From: Lachnospiraceae bacterium
GTDB lineage: Bacteria > Bacillota > Clostridia > Lachnospirales > Lachnospiraceae
NCBI GenBank assembly: GCA_009774235.1
Contig: VSNJ01000016.1
Span: 1 to 44,637 of the forward strand
Direction of reading: 5' to 3'
Length of the DNA: 44,637 bases
A program made the translations under genes and the position numbers. The notes beneath the pieces were generated by a model. The model was not told the origin of the DNA. It saw nothing but the letters and a program-made list of their open reading frames with translations, and ran no database searches. This document shows, piece after piece, positions 7,643 to 16,123 of this stretch (position 1 is the stretch's first letter; each line of letters starts with the position of its first letter).

Positions 7643-9355
7643 ATGAATACAAATAATTTATATAACCACAATTCTAACCAATGTGATAACCAATGCTTTT
7701 CCCACTGCTGTAAACAGGGACCTGCTGGGCCAAAAGGTGAACCTGGGCCAATGGGACCACAGGGCGAAAAAGGTGACCCTGGCTGTCCTGGACCAAAAGG
7801 CGACAGAGGCGAACAAGGACCAATGGGACCACAAGGTATCCCTGGTGCTCCTGGTGCAAGAGGACCAAGAGGAAATACGGGGTCTGTAGGCCCTACTGGT
7901 AATACTGGGCCAAGGGGTTTTGAAGGCCCAAGAGGATATGCAGGTCCTCAAGGTATCCAAGGTGTCCAGGGCGTCCGTGGTGATATTGGGCCAAAAGGCG
8001 ACCCAGGATGTGAAGGTCCAAAGGGTGATATGGGACCTCAAGGACCGGCTGGGGCTACTGGACCTACTGGACCTGTTGGACCTCAGGGCGATATTGGACC
8101 TCAAGGTCCCAGGGGTATTCCTGGCACTACTGGACCTACTGGACCTACTGGGCCAATGGGACCTCAGGGTGTTACCGGTGCCCAAGGTATCCAAGGTGTG
8201 ACTGGACCAATTGGAGCCTTAGGACCAAAAGGCTGCCCTGGAGATGATGGACCAACCGGACCAACCGGGCCTGCTGGGGCTACTGGCGCTGATGGTGTGA
8301 CTGGGGCTACTGGACCTACTGGCGTGACTGGAGCTACTGGACCTGTTGGTGCTATCGGACCCACTGGTGCCGATGGTGTGACTGGACCTACTGGGGCTAC
8401 TGGTGCCGATGGTGTTACCGGACCTACTGGACCTGTTGGCGCTACCGGGGCTGATGGTATTACTGGACCTACCGGACCTGTTGGCGCTACTGGATCTGTT
8501 GGCGCTACTGGACCTACTGGCGCTGATGGTATTACTGGACCTACTGGTGCTACCGGACCTGCCGGTGTTGATGGTGTGACTGGACCTACTGGTGCTACCG
8601 GACCTGTTGGCGCTACTGGACCTACTGGCGTGACTGGATCTACTGGACCTGTTGGTGCTACCGGACCCACTGGTGCTACCGGACCTGTTGGCGCTACTGG
8701 ATCTACTGGCGCTGATGGTATTACTGGACCTACTGGCGCTACTGGTGTGACTGGACCTACTGGTGCTACCGGACCTGCCGGTGTTGATGGTGTGACTGGA
8801 CCTACTGGTGCTACCGGACCTACTGGAATTGCTGGTACAGGTGCCATCATTCCATTTGCATCAGGACTTCCAGTTGCCTTAACAACAATAGCTGGTGGTC
8901 TTGCCGGACTTCCTGCCTTTGTTGGTTTTGGAAGTAATGTACAAGGCCTTACAGTACTAGGTTCTACCATCAACATAACAAATGCTGCAGGAACTCTTTC
9001 AAACTTTGCATTTCAAGTTCCGCGTGATGGTATAATCACTTCATTCAGTGCATTTTTCAGTACAACAGCAGCACTCTCTCTAGTAGGTTCTACTGTTACA
9101 GTAAATGCACAAATATACCAATCCTCAACTCCAAACAATGTATTTTCTCCAATTCCTGGAACGTTAATTAGCTTGGCACCATCACTTTCCGGAATAATAT
9201 CTATCGGAACATTGTTAAATGGCGCACTTACAGGACTCAACATTCCGGTAACAGCTCAAACCCGCCTGATGCTGGTATTTTCAGCAACAGCAAGCGGACT
9301 GGCTTTGGTTAATACTGTTACAGGATACGCAAGTGCTGGCTTAGGCATTAATTAA
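7643..9355 (+). CDS. Large BclA-like collagen-repeat surface/exosporium protein
   Basis: A 570-residue protein. Residues 1-25 are an Asn/Cys-rich head (NQCDNQCFSHCCKQ) with no signal peptide or anchor. Residues 26-~397 are about 124 Gly-X-Y triplets: the first half is GPKGEPGPMG-like with charged residues, the second half is nearly pure GPTGATGPTG/GADGVTGPTG, rich in Thr. The C-terminal ~173 residues begin AIIPFASGLPVALTTIAGG, closely resembling the C-terminal domain of C. difficile BclA exosporium glycoproteins. Thr-rich triplets are the sites glycosylated in BclA, and a glycosyltransferase gene lies just upstream. The DNA is highly repetitive and richer in GC than its neighbours, so copy number of the repeats may vary or be mis-assembled. 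The ribosome site is AAAGGA. Confidence 0.88.
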   Translation: MNTNNLYNHNSNQCDNQCFSHCCKQGPAGPKGEPGPMGPQGEKGDPGCPGPKGDRGEQGPMGPQGIPGAPGARGPRGNTGSVGPTGNTGPRGFEGPRGYAGPQGIQGVQGVRGDIGPKGDPGCEGPKGDMGPQGPAGATGPTGPVGPQGDIGPQGPRGIPGTTGPTGPTGPMGPQGVTGAQGIQGVTGPIGALGPKGCPGDDGPTGPTGPAGATGADGVTGATGPTGVTGATGPVGAIGPTGADGVTGPTGATGADGVTGPTGPVGATGADGITGPTGPVGATGSVGATGPTGADGITGPTGATGPAGVDGVTGPTGATGPVGATGPTGVTGSTGPVGATGPTGATGPVGATGSTGADGITGPTGATGVTGPTGATGPAGVDGVTGPTGATGPTGIAGTGAIIPFASGLPVALTTIAGGLAGLPAFVGFGSNVQGLTVLGSTINITNAAGTLSNFAFQVPRDGIITSFSAFFSTTAALSLVGSTVTVNAQIYQSSTPNNVFSPIPGTLISLAPSLSGIISIGTLLNGALTGLNIPVTAQTRLMLVFSATASGLALVNTVTGYASAGLGIN

Positions 9356-9371
9356 ATTTTTATTAAGCCAA

Positions 9372-9484
9372 ATACCCTGCTGCAGAGCTGGCGGGGCATG
9401 ACCTGGCTTCTTTTTAGCAAGTACGCCCCAAGGGTATCTGTCCCTGCGGGTGCGCCCAGATGGTGCAAATCTATTTGCACCATC
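9372..9484. ncRNA. GC-rich structured intergenic element, possible RNA
   Basis: An outer stem ATACCCT (9372-9378) pairs with AGGGTAT (9431-9437), and inside it GGGGC (9393-9397) pairs with GCCCC (9425-9429), in nested order. A second hairpin follows: GATGGTGCAAA (9459-9469) with TTTGCACCATC (9474-9484), perfect over 11 bp with loop TCTA. Neither is followed by a clean T-tract on the plus strand, so this is not a simple terminator of the collagen gene. Whether it is an untranslated-region structure, an independent RNA or an extragenic repeat cannot be told from one copy. Confidence 0.4.
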
Positions 9485-9526
9485 TTCACTTTGCCTTCGC
9501 GCAGATAAAACAAAAAACAAAAGATT

Positions 9527-9554
9527 GGCAGCACATTATTAATAATGTGTTGCC
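9527..9554 (-). terminator. Probable terminator on the minus strand, downstream of spmA
   Basis: GGCAGCACATTATT is followed directly by AATAATGTGTTGCC, giving 14-bp arms with one G-T mismatch. On the minus strand the hairpin is followed by CTTTTGTTTTTTG, a T-rich tract. It would stop transcripts coming from spmA, about 270 bp upstream. Confidence 0.5.
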
Positions 9555-9824
9555 AGTTATTTACCAGCTCCAGGCCTTCCTCTAAAAACTGGTTTACATT
9601 ACTATTTATATACATTCTCTTATATATTATGATAATAATTTTAAACAAATCCAAAAAAAATGTTTTAAAATCCTTTATCTCTAATAAGTATGTAAAAAAC
9701 TCTAAAATTGATGGTGTATTACATCCAAAACGTCAAAAATTTACTAACACACTGGAAAAATACAGAAACATAATTTTTCATTGATTATTTATAACAACAC
9801 ATCTGCTACACACATTAACCACAT

Positions 9825-10427
9825 TCACTTTTTCTCCCCTTTCCTGCACATTATCCTGCAGAAAATTATTGCCACAACTGTGCTAACTATTGTTGCTGCA
9901 AGACCTGGAAGCACAACAGCAGCAGGATTTACTGAACCATACTGGCTTCTATATGCAATTACATTTACAGGTATAAGCTGCAAAGAAGAAATATTTATAA
10001 CCAGAAAGGTACACATTTCATCTGATGCCTTTGTTACATTTTCATTACCATTCCTCTCCCGTTCCAGTGCCGCAAACTCTTTCATTGCTTTAAGCCCCAT
10101 TGGCGTAGCCGCCCAGCCAAGTCCAAGTACATTAGCTATAATATTTGCTGCTATATACTCATTAACTTTATGGTTCTCTGGTATTCTTGGGAAAAGAAAC
10201 TTAAGCACTGGTGAAAGCCCATGTGTAAGCGTATCCAAAAGCCCTGAACGCCTTGCAACCTCTATAAGCCCAGTCCACAAAGCCATTATGCCAAGCATTG
10301 TTATTGCAAGCGAAACAGCCTCTCCTGCACTGTCAATAGCAGCATTGCTAAGAGCCTCCACTTCACCTTTAATAATCCCAAAACTTAATCCTATAAGTAT
10401 CATAAATCCCCAAAGCTTATTAAGCAT
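9825..10427 (-). CDS. spmA: Spore maturation protein SpmA
   Basis: A 200-residue membrane protein of the nucleoside-recognition/Gate-domain family. The pattern GLIEVARRSGLLDTL, LSPVLKFLFPRIPENH, AANIIANVLGLGWAATPMGLKAM and the C-terminal membrane segment PGLAATIVSTVVAIIF match B. subtilis SpmA along its whole length. SpmA acts in the developing spore and is needed for core dehydration. Starts at ATG 10427 behind GGAGG. Its usual partner gene spmB is absent downstream; the collagen cassette lies there instead, and a decayed duplicate of this gene's 3' end lies beyond that cassette. It indicates a spore-forming host. Confidence 0.88.
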   Translation of the reverse strand: MLNKLWGFMILIGLSFGIIKGEVEALSNAAIDSAGEAVSLAITMLGIMALWTGLIEVARRSGLLDTLTHGLSPVLKFLFPRIPENHKVNEYIAANIIANVLGLGWAATPMGLKAMKEFAALERERNGNENVTKASDEMCTFLVINISSLQLIPVNVIAYRSQYGSVNPAAVVLPGLAATIVSTVVAIIFCRIMCRKGEKK

Positions 10428-10448
10428 AAAAAACCTCCAATATAAAAT

Positions 10449-10483
10449 AAAAAGCTTTTAAACAAAATATGATGTTTAAAAGC
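10449..10483 (-). terminator. Intrinsic terminator after the solute-binding lipoprotein gene
   Basis: On the minus strand GCTTTTAAACA pairs with TGTTTAAAAGC (11 bp, perfect, loop of 8), followed by TTTTTATTTT. It separates the lipoprotein gene from spmA, so spmA probably has its own promoter or depends on read-through. Confidence 0.75.
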
Positions 10484-10517
10484 TCTTTATGTTCTTTTAT
10501 TAATTATTTATACCAGT

Positions 10518-12878
10518 TTATGCAGTTTCATTTACATAAATTGACACCCTGCTCTGTATTATTTCTGCTGCTTCTTTAGCTGTTTTATCACCTGAATAAA
10601 CTGCCTTTGTTTCCTCTTTGATTATTTCAGGTATCTCATTATAACTTGAACCAAAATCCATCTCTGCGCCTATCCTGTCAAGAATAGACCTGAATATATC
10701 CATCTGCTCCTTAGTATATGGCTTTAAAGTGATTTTAAAATCCCCATAATTATATGAATAATTAGTTACAGGTGTAACTTTTGTACCATCATCATCTGTA
10801 TATTCCTTAGTTGCCATAGCATACTCTATTTTTTTATCCATTACATCCTGTCTTACAGGCAGGCCGCCAAACTCCATTCCTGCTTTCTGGAATTCATATG
10901 TATACAACCTGCGTAAAAAGCTCCATGCACCTTCTTTATTATCACATTTTTCAGAAATAGCAAAACAATTTCCTGATGAAGATATTGACAATTTATTATT
11001 TTTATCTGACGAAGGATAGCTAAGTACATTATAACCGCCCTGGCTCTTAAAAAGCTTTTCATTAATCTGGATATCTGAAAAATCATATATCTCCATTGAT
11101 TTTAATAAAACTTTACCCTTTCTTATAAGTTCATATGATTCATCATTACTTGATACCGTTATGCCTCCTGAACCACCTGATGACATTATATAACTGTCAT
11201 CTGATGAAGTATCAATTTTGTTATCTTTAAAATTCTTTGAAAACTCAATCATATTTATAAATTCGTCTGAATTAAGATTTACCTCTTTTGTATCATAATT
11301 AATAAAATCATCTATCTGTGCACTAAGCATATTTTCTACAAACCATTCGCTTGTCATATTATACATAAATGAACTGCCTTCGGGCATATCATTATATATT
11401 TTCTCCATATCCTCATATGACCAGCCCTCCATGCTGCCAAATATTTTTTTAGGGCCAGCAAAAGCATATATCCTAAATGAATTTGGCAGATAATATAACT
11501 TGCCATCATGTTCAAGTGCTGTACGTACTGTATCTATAAAGTCTTCTTTTTTAATTTCATCATCTTTCTCTATAAAAGGATATAAATCAGACAGAAATCC
11601 TTTCTTAATATAAAGATCCTTTGGCATAAAGCCTACATCTATAATATCTGGTATTTTACCTGCTATTATATCAAGATTTAACTGTTCCAACGGCTCTTCA
11701 TATGAACTATAATCTTCAACTTCAATACGGTAGTTGTCATCCATTTTATTAAACTTAAGAATTTCTCTTTTTACATCCATGTCAAGATAATTTGATGCAA
11801 GTGTAATTTTCTTTTTTTGTTTTGTATCTGAATATTTCTTTTTACTAATTGTAGCAATCTCAATTTCAGATGACACATCACCGCTTCTTATGCTTGAATA
11901 ATCAACCAGATTGCTTAAAACAAAAAAGTTTCCATCTTCCATTTGGATAAAATCAGATATACTATTGCCATCAATATCAACATTTATCCAGTTAAACACA
12001 AGTTCTGCTTTACCCTTTTCAAAGTTAAATTCATATAGACAGTCACTGCTGCTTAAGTATACATTACCATCTAAAGACTCTTTAACCTTATAAATATTAT
12101 GTATAGAATTATTACCCAGTCCAACAGGCTCACCAGTTTTTCCTGTTTTTAAATCCAGTTCTGATATACCCAGGCCACCTGTACTTTCAATATAAGACAA
12201 AATATAAACTTTGCCATTATTTGCTGTAAACATACCGTCTATGTAATTATCAAATTCAAATGTCTTGTCTGCTGAGCCATCTTTATTAAATGTATAAACT
12301 TTTTTATCAAAATATACAATTAATTTTCCATCTAAAAAAATAGTATTATTACTCAGATAAAAACTTTCATTATCTTTTTTATCTGGCTTAATTTCAATAC
12401 GTCCAGAAGTTTTACCTGTTTCATCAACCCTCATCATATAATATTGTGATTTATCCTGGTTTGTCTTTCTATTATAATTCTGTACAGAAGTAATTATACA
12501 CAGGCTATTTTCATTATCTAAAAAAAGATTATGCACATATTCATTATCTTTAAGCCCACTTATCTCTGTCTGTCCAGTTTTATCACTATCAGCGGAACAT
12601 TGTAAAAGATAATTTTTTGAAGACTTAACCTGGTAATCTTTTCCATACTCAATATCAGTACTTGCCATATATATTTTTCCATTGTTAAAACATGAACGGC
12701 TTAAAGAATCCATCTTTATATTACCAACTTCTTTAAAATCAGCTTCATATACATATTCTGGCTTTTCTTCCACATCAGTTTTTTTATCACCTCCTTTGCC
12801 ACATGCCGTAAATGAAACTACTGATACAAATGCCATAACAGATACAAAAGCTGTTATAAATACTTTTTTAATATTCAT
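10518..12878 (-). CDS. Lipoprotein fusing a propeller-like region to a family-1 solute-binding domain
   Basis: 786 residues from ATG 12878, behind AGGAGGG; a longer in-frame start lacks a comparable site. Residues 1-25 are a lipoprotein signal with lipobox SFTAC and Cys26. Residues ~40-385 contain repeated strand-turn units (NGKIYMAS, ENSLCIITS, NGKVYILSY, DGNVYLSS, DGNFFVLS), looking like a beta-propeller. Residues ~400-780 read as an extracellular solute-binding protein (VEDYSSYEEPLEQLNLDIIAGKIPDIID, KEGAWSFLRRLYTYEFQ). The family is common in Lachnospiraceae. No ABC permease or ATPase gene is adjacent, so partner and ligand are unknown. A T-tailed hairpin ends the transcript. Confidence 0.75.
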   Translation of the reverse strand: MNIKKVFITAFVSVMAFVSVVSFTACGKGGDKKTDVEEKPEYVYEADFKEVGNIKMDSLSRSCFNNGKIYMASTDIEYGKDYQVKSSKNYLLQCSADSDKTGQTEISGLKDNEYVHNLFLDNENSLCIITSVQNYNRKTNQDKSQYYMMRVDETGKTSGRIEIKPDKKDNESFYLSNNTIFLDGKLIVYFDKKVYTFNKDGSADKTFEFDNYIDGMFTANNGKVYILSYIESTGGLGISELDLKTGKTGEPVGLGNNSIHNIYKVKESLDGNVYLSSSDCLYEFNFEKGKAELVFNWINVDIDGNSISDFIQMEDGNFFVLSNLVDYSSIRSGDVSSEIEIATISKKKYSDTKQKKKITLASNYLDMDVKREILKFNKMDDNYRIEVEDYSSYEEPLEQLNLDIIAGKIPDIIDVGFMPKDLYIKKGFLSDLYPFIEKDDEIKKEDFIDTVRTALEHDGKLYYLPNSFRIYAFAGPKKIFGSMEGWSYEDMEKIYNDMPEGSSFMYNMTSEWFVENMLSAQIDDFINYDTKEVNLNSDEFINMIEFSKNFKDNKIDTSSDDSYIMSSGGSGGITVSSNDESYELIRKGKVLLKSMEIYDFSDIQINEKLFKSQGGYNVLSYPSSDKNNKLSISSSGNCFAISEKCDNKEGAWSFLRRLYTYEFQKAGMEFGGLPVRQDVMDKKIEYAMATKEYTDDDGTKVTPVTNYSYNYGDFKITLKPYTKEQMDIFRSILDRIGAEMDFGSSYNEIPEIIKEETKAVYSGDKTAKEAAEIIQSRVSIYVNETA

Positions 12879-13259
12879 ACTTATAATTCCCTCCTTTAGA
12901 AATACTGGCAGTATAGTTAATAGAATTAACTTCATGCATAATATCCTGTTTCCTAATATAAATATTTTTTTAATATTGCCAAGGCAGTTAAAAACTTCAA
13001 AACCCTTACAGAACAAAACCCAGTTTTTTAACTATTATAACAATATATTTATATCTTTCTGGAATATAGAATGAATATTATTATAATACAAAATCTCCCA
13101 ATAATCTTTAAGATTTCTTTGCAATTTCCTTATGATTTTGTGAAATACCTGTGAATACTGAAATTTTATTTTAGACATTATTTAATTGAAAAATACTATG
13201 TTTAAATATATAATAAAAAAATACCATGTTATAAAAACGGCTATTGGAGGAAAAAAAAT
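12879..13259. other. Divergent intergenic region, no gene seen
   Basis: 381 bp of very AT-rich DNA between two divergent starts. It must hold the promoter of the lipoprotein gene, but I see no consensus pair with proper spacing, and no repeat or RNA. Confidence 0.6.
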
Positions 13260-13601
13260 ATGAAATATGTAACTGCAACTTCTGACATGGCAAATACTAT
13301 TTACAATATTTTACATACTACTATCAAAACAATATATCCAAAATATTATCCAAAAGAAGTAGTAGATTTCTTTTGTCATCATCACAGTAAAGAACATATT
13401 TTAGATGGTATTTTGTCTGGAAATATGGGCGTATTGGTATATGACAATATAATTGCTGGTACAGGCTGCTTTGATAACAACCATATTACAGGAGTATATG
13501 TGTTACCATCTTATCAAAAACAAGGTTGTGGTTCACACATTATAAATTGTCTGGAAACTTGCACTTGTGAATTTAACTGTTTTAGTACATTCTCAATTTA
13601 A
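13260..13601 (+). pseudogene. GNAT acetyltransferase, C-terminally truncated
   Basis: 113 residues behind GGAGGA. The acetyl-CoA-binding motif A is intact: HITGVYVLPSYQKQGCGSHIINCLE, with the Q/R-x-x-G-x-G/A loop (QKQGCG). GNAT domains normally run on for another 40-50 residues (motif B and the last strands). Here the frame drifts into CTCEFNCFSTFSI and stops just before a terminator hairpin. It is most likely a deletion relic; a functional short variant is possible but less likely. Confidence 0.65.
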
Positions 13602-13644
13602 TATCTTTATAACAACATGCATTTACAATGCTTTCTTAATATTA

Positions 13645-13679
13645 AAAAGTGCACAATTATATATAATTTGTGCACTTTT
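13645..13679. terminator. Bidirectional terminator between convergent genes
   Basis: AAAAGTGCACA and TGTGCACTTTT are perfect inverted arms around an AT-rich centre, with T-rich flanks on both strands. It serves the GNAT relic on the plus strand and the sulfotransferase gene on the minus strand. Confidence 0.75.
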
Positions 13680-13689
13680 CCCAATTATA

Positions 13690-14721
13690 TCATTTAAACT
13701 TCTCCGCCATTTCTTTAATCCAGAGGCTTATCTCCCTGTTTTTTTCCTCTGTAAGCCCGGTATATACTGCTGGTATAGCAGCACTTACAAACCCCTCTTC
13801 TCCAAAAACCTGCCTATTACTGCCAATATACTGTCCAATAAACTTTTCTCTTTCATCCTGCTGCATAAAACCATACTTTACAATATCTGGACAAAATTCA
13901 GAATAGACCTTATACAAATAATTAAGCACTGGTTCATTTATTTTATATGCCAGCTTATGTTCAAGGGCATCCCTTGAAAGACTTACATTAGATTCTGATA
14001 TATTACTTCCATCAAGCTTATTTATATCTTGAATTCTAAGACCTGCAAAACAATATAAAAAATCATAAATAATATCATTATTTAGCAATCTTTCCTTTTC
14101 GTATTCCCTAAAAAACACATTTTCCCCAAAAACTTCCTTCCATCCTGATATTTCTCTATAATAATCAATACATAGCCTCTGTCTTTCCATAAACCTGCTA
14201 AATTCCAACGGAACCTCATAATCTCTCCATGGTACCTTACAATATTCCATATACATTGACTCAATATATAAATCCTGGCGTCTCAGGTAACAGGCCACTT
14301 TTGCTTCTGGGAATAATTCTTTAAGTCTTTTCCTCACAAATTTATTAACAGCATCTATATTATCCTTTCCAGGACAACAGTCAAGCCCAGAAGAAACTTG
14401 TAATAAATCAGCAAAAAATCCCTCATGTGAAATTATTATAATTCTTGCTCCTCTTGATTCCGCAATAAACCTTATTTTAGAAGCGGTAATATATGGGTCT
14501 TCCTCCAGCTCTTCCAAATCACTACAGCAACTTAATAAACCATATTCTTCCAAAGCTTCCTTTAATATTCCAAATGCAAGCCCTGCATGATTATTCACAA
14601 CTTTCCATGTATTCCCATAATATATGCCATATTCCATAAGTTTCTGTCTGTTCTTATATAAAAAATTCTGCAAAGCAGATGTCCCAGTTTTATAATTACC
14701 TATATGCAATATTATCTTCAT
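13690..14721 (-). CDS. Sulfotransferase-like protein (PAPS-binding P-loop)
   Basis: A 343-residue cytoplasmic protein. The N-terminus ILHIGNYKTGTSALQNFL contains the 5'-phosphosulfate-binding loop KTGTS at residues 11-15. VACYLRRQDLYIESMY around residue 155 fits the 3'-phosphate-binding block of the family (R-x-x-x-x, S). Such proteins transfer sulfate from PAPS to carbohydrates, often surface glycans. It follows the SPFH gene by 15 bp in the same direction and probably shares its transcript. The acceptor is unknown, and no PAPS-synthesis genes are in this window. Confidence 0.7.
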   Translation of the reverse strand: MKIILHIGNYKTGTSALQNFLYKNRQKLMEYGIYYGNTWKVVNNHAGLAFGILKEALEEYGLLSCCSDLEELEEDPYITASKIRFIAESRGARIIIISHEGFFADLLQVSSGLDCCPGKDNIDAVNKFVRKRLKELFPEAKVACYLRRQDLYIESMYMEYCKVPWRDYEVPLEFSRFMERQRLCIDYYREISGWKEVFGENVFFREYEKERLLNNDIIYDFLYCFAGLRIQDINKLDGSNISESNVSLSRDALEHKLAYKINEPVLNYLYKVYSEFCPDIVKYGFMQQDEREKFIGQYIGSNRQVFGEEGFVSAAIPAVYTGLTEEKNREISLWIKEMAEKFK

Positions 14722-14736
14722 AACTATATTTATCCA

Positions 14737-15612
14737 CTATTTATTCTGGTCTATCACCGTTGCAGCATTGCCTTGTACAGTTACCCAGCCATGTTTTAAA
14801 CGTGCTTCTGCTTCTTTCATGCGTATAAGTTCATCTGTAATTGAATCCGCCTTTAATTTATTTGCCTTTGCTTCTGCCTCTGCTTCTTTCACCTTGATAT
14901 CAGCTTCATTCTGTGCCTTAATCAAAGCTGTCTCCGCTTCAACTTTAGCTGTCTCCTGTTCAGCCAGTGCCTGCTGTTTTCTTTGTAATGCAGTAACACG
15001 GTTATTAATAGCCTCTTTCAGCTGTTCATCAGGATGCACATCTATAATAGAAGCATCAAGCACCTGTATCCCATACGAATCCATAAACTCCCCGTCCAGG
15101 TACTCCGTAAGTTTATTATTAATTTCACTACGGTTTCCAGAGTAAATATCCATCATTGAATAATCTGTAGTTACTTCTGAAACCTTTGATTTCAAAACAG
15201 ATTTTACACGGTTATTTACAATAGTTTCCCCATCCATCCCACGGAACTTCTTATATGTATCAACAAGTTTTGTTTCATCGAACTTATATGTCATCTGGAA
15301 GCTTATTGCTATGCTTGCATCATCAGAAGTTGATACTTTAAATGAATCATCCTCTTTACTGCCTTCCCTGCTATCCTGTGTAAGAAGCAGCTGTTCATTA
15401 CTAATAGTAAATATCTTTGCTTTTTTTGTTGGTGATATAATATGCCATCCCTGTGTAAGTGTTTCATCCTGCACACCACCATTTATAGAATATACAACTG
15501 CTTCATAACCAACAGGTATTTTCTCAATGCACATTATTAAACAAATTACCCCAATAAATATTATTACCCCTGTAATAATTCCTCCTACTAAACCTGACTT
15601 CTTTCTACTCAT
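14737..15612 (-). CDS. SPFH/band-7 (prohibitin-like) membrane protein
   Basis: About 291 residues from ATG 15612 behind GAGAGGA. One N-terminal membrane helix (residues ~8-30, GGIITGVIIFIGVICLIMC) is followed by a band-7 domain: GYEAVVYSINGGVQDETLTQGWHI, QMTYKFDE, DIYSGNRSEI. A long Ala/Glu/Lys coiled coil comes next (RKQQALAEQETAKVEAETA). SPFH proteins form membrane-associated oligomers that organise lipid microdomains or control proteases. It overlaps the upstream microprotein gene by 8 bp and is followed by the sulfotransferase, so the three look like one operon. Confidence 0.85.
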   Translation of the reverse strand: MSRKKSGLVGGIITGVIIFIGVICLIMCIEKIPVGYEAVVYSINGGVQDETLTQGWHIISPTKKAKIFTISNEQLLLTQDSREGSKEDDSFKVSTSDDASIAISFQMTYKFDETKLVDTYKKFRGMDGETIVNNRVKSVLKSKVSEVTTDYSMMDIYSGNRSEINNKLTEYLDGEFMDSYGIQVLDASIIDVHPDEQLKEAINNRVTALQRKQQALAEQETAKVEAETALIKAQNEADIKVKEAEAEAKANKLKADSITDELIRMKEAEARLKHGWVTVQGNAATVIDQNK

Positions 15613-15772
15613 CTTTATCCTCTCTTTCTTTTTGTTCTTCATTATTTAATATTCCCATTATCTTATCCCATTTTTTCAATGCAATCCTGCCAACTGGAAT
15701 AAAAATAAAAGAAATTAAAAACCATAATGCAACCGCTGCTAATATAACTAATATCCATAAAACTGGGTTCAT
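15605..15772 (-). CDS. 55-residue single-helix membrane microprotein
   Basis: ATG 15772 lies six bases behind AGGAGGG. The product is one hydrophobic helix (VLWILVILAAVALWFLISFIFI) followed by a short basic segment and a strongly acidic tail (NNEEQKEREDKDE). It overlaps the SPFH start by 8 bp, so translation is probably coupled and the protein may be a stoichiometric SPFH partner. I do not recognise the family. Confidence 0.7.
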   Translation of the reverse strand: MNPVLWILVILAAVALWFLISFIFIPVGRIALKKWDKIMGILNNEEQKEREDKDE

Positions 15773-15968
15773 ATTAACCCTCCTTTCAATGTGCATAACA
15801 CTATACAGCTTTATTACTACAGCCTTCTAAAAACTGTTACCATTATTATTTTAACAAATAAAAGCTATGTCTGCAATCACAGCCGCCAATATTATCACGT
15901 CCATTTCATAAATTTTTGTAAACAAAAAATATCAATATAATTTATAGTTATCTTGTATACTAAGAAAT

Positions 15969-15981
15969 GGGGAAACTCAAA
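15969..15981. repeat. Solitary terminal inverted repeat of the MITE family
   Basis: GGGGAAACTCAAA is identical to the right end of the full copy at 375-387. No matching left end is found in the ~350 bp of intergenic DNA (15773-16123) between the microprotein and the hybrid kinase. It lies about 140 bp upstream of the kinase start. Apart from this the interval is AT-rich with nothing I can assign. Confidence 0.5.
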
Positions 15982-16123
15982 ATAAAACAGACAGAAACTG
16001 GAATTATCAAAAATTATAAAACTGTATTGGTGACAGAACTCCCAATTTATGTTAAAATCTATATGTAAAAATTTAAAGAATTTCTATTACTATATAAGCC
16101 AGTATAAAAACATGGAGGGTATT

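Larger units (their letters stand above)
9356..9824. other. 469-bp intergenic stretch between collagen gene and spmA
   Basis: The left third (9360-9510) is far richer in GC than the rest of the window and holds the structured element at 9372-9484. A 14-bp palindrome with one mismatch follows at 9527-9554. The remainder (9560-9824) is ordinary AT-rich DNA. SpmB, the usual partner encoded after SpmA, is not here. A 100-codon minus-strand frame (9352-9654) crosses the structured element and is not a convincing gene. Confidence 0.6.

Noticed and set aside
8280..8840. Short tandem units resembling a CRISPR array
   Set aside because: Units are in-frame Gly-Pro-Thr codons with no unique spacers; they are protein-coding repeats.
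8164..8976. 270-codon open frame on the minus strand inside the large collagen gene
   Set aside because: It is the mirror of Gly-X-Y repeats (APVGPVTPS-like), has no ribosome site and follows from the repetitive sense codons.
9459..9484. Intrinsic terminator of the large collagen gene
   Set aside because: The hairpin is perfect but followed by TTCACTTTGCC, not a T-tract, and lies about 100 bp after the stop codon.
9352..9654. 100-codon minus-strand frame after the collagen gene
   Set aside because: It runs through the GC-rich hairpins, has no recognisable domain and ends within the neighbouring stop region; better explained as structured non-coding DNA.
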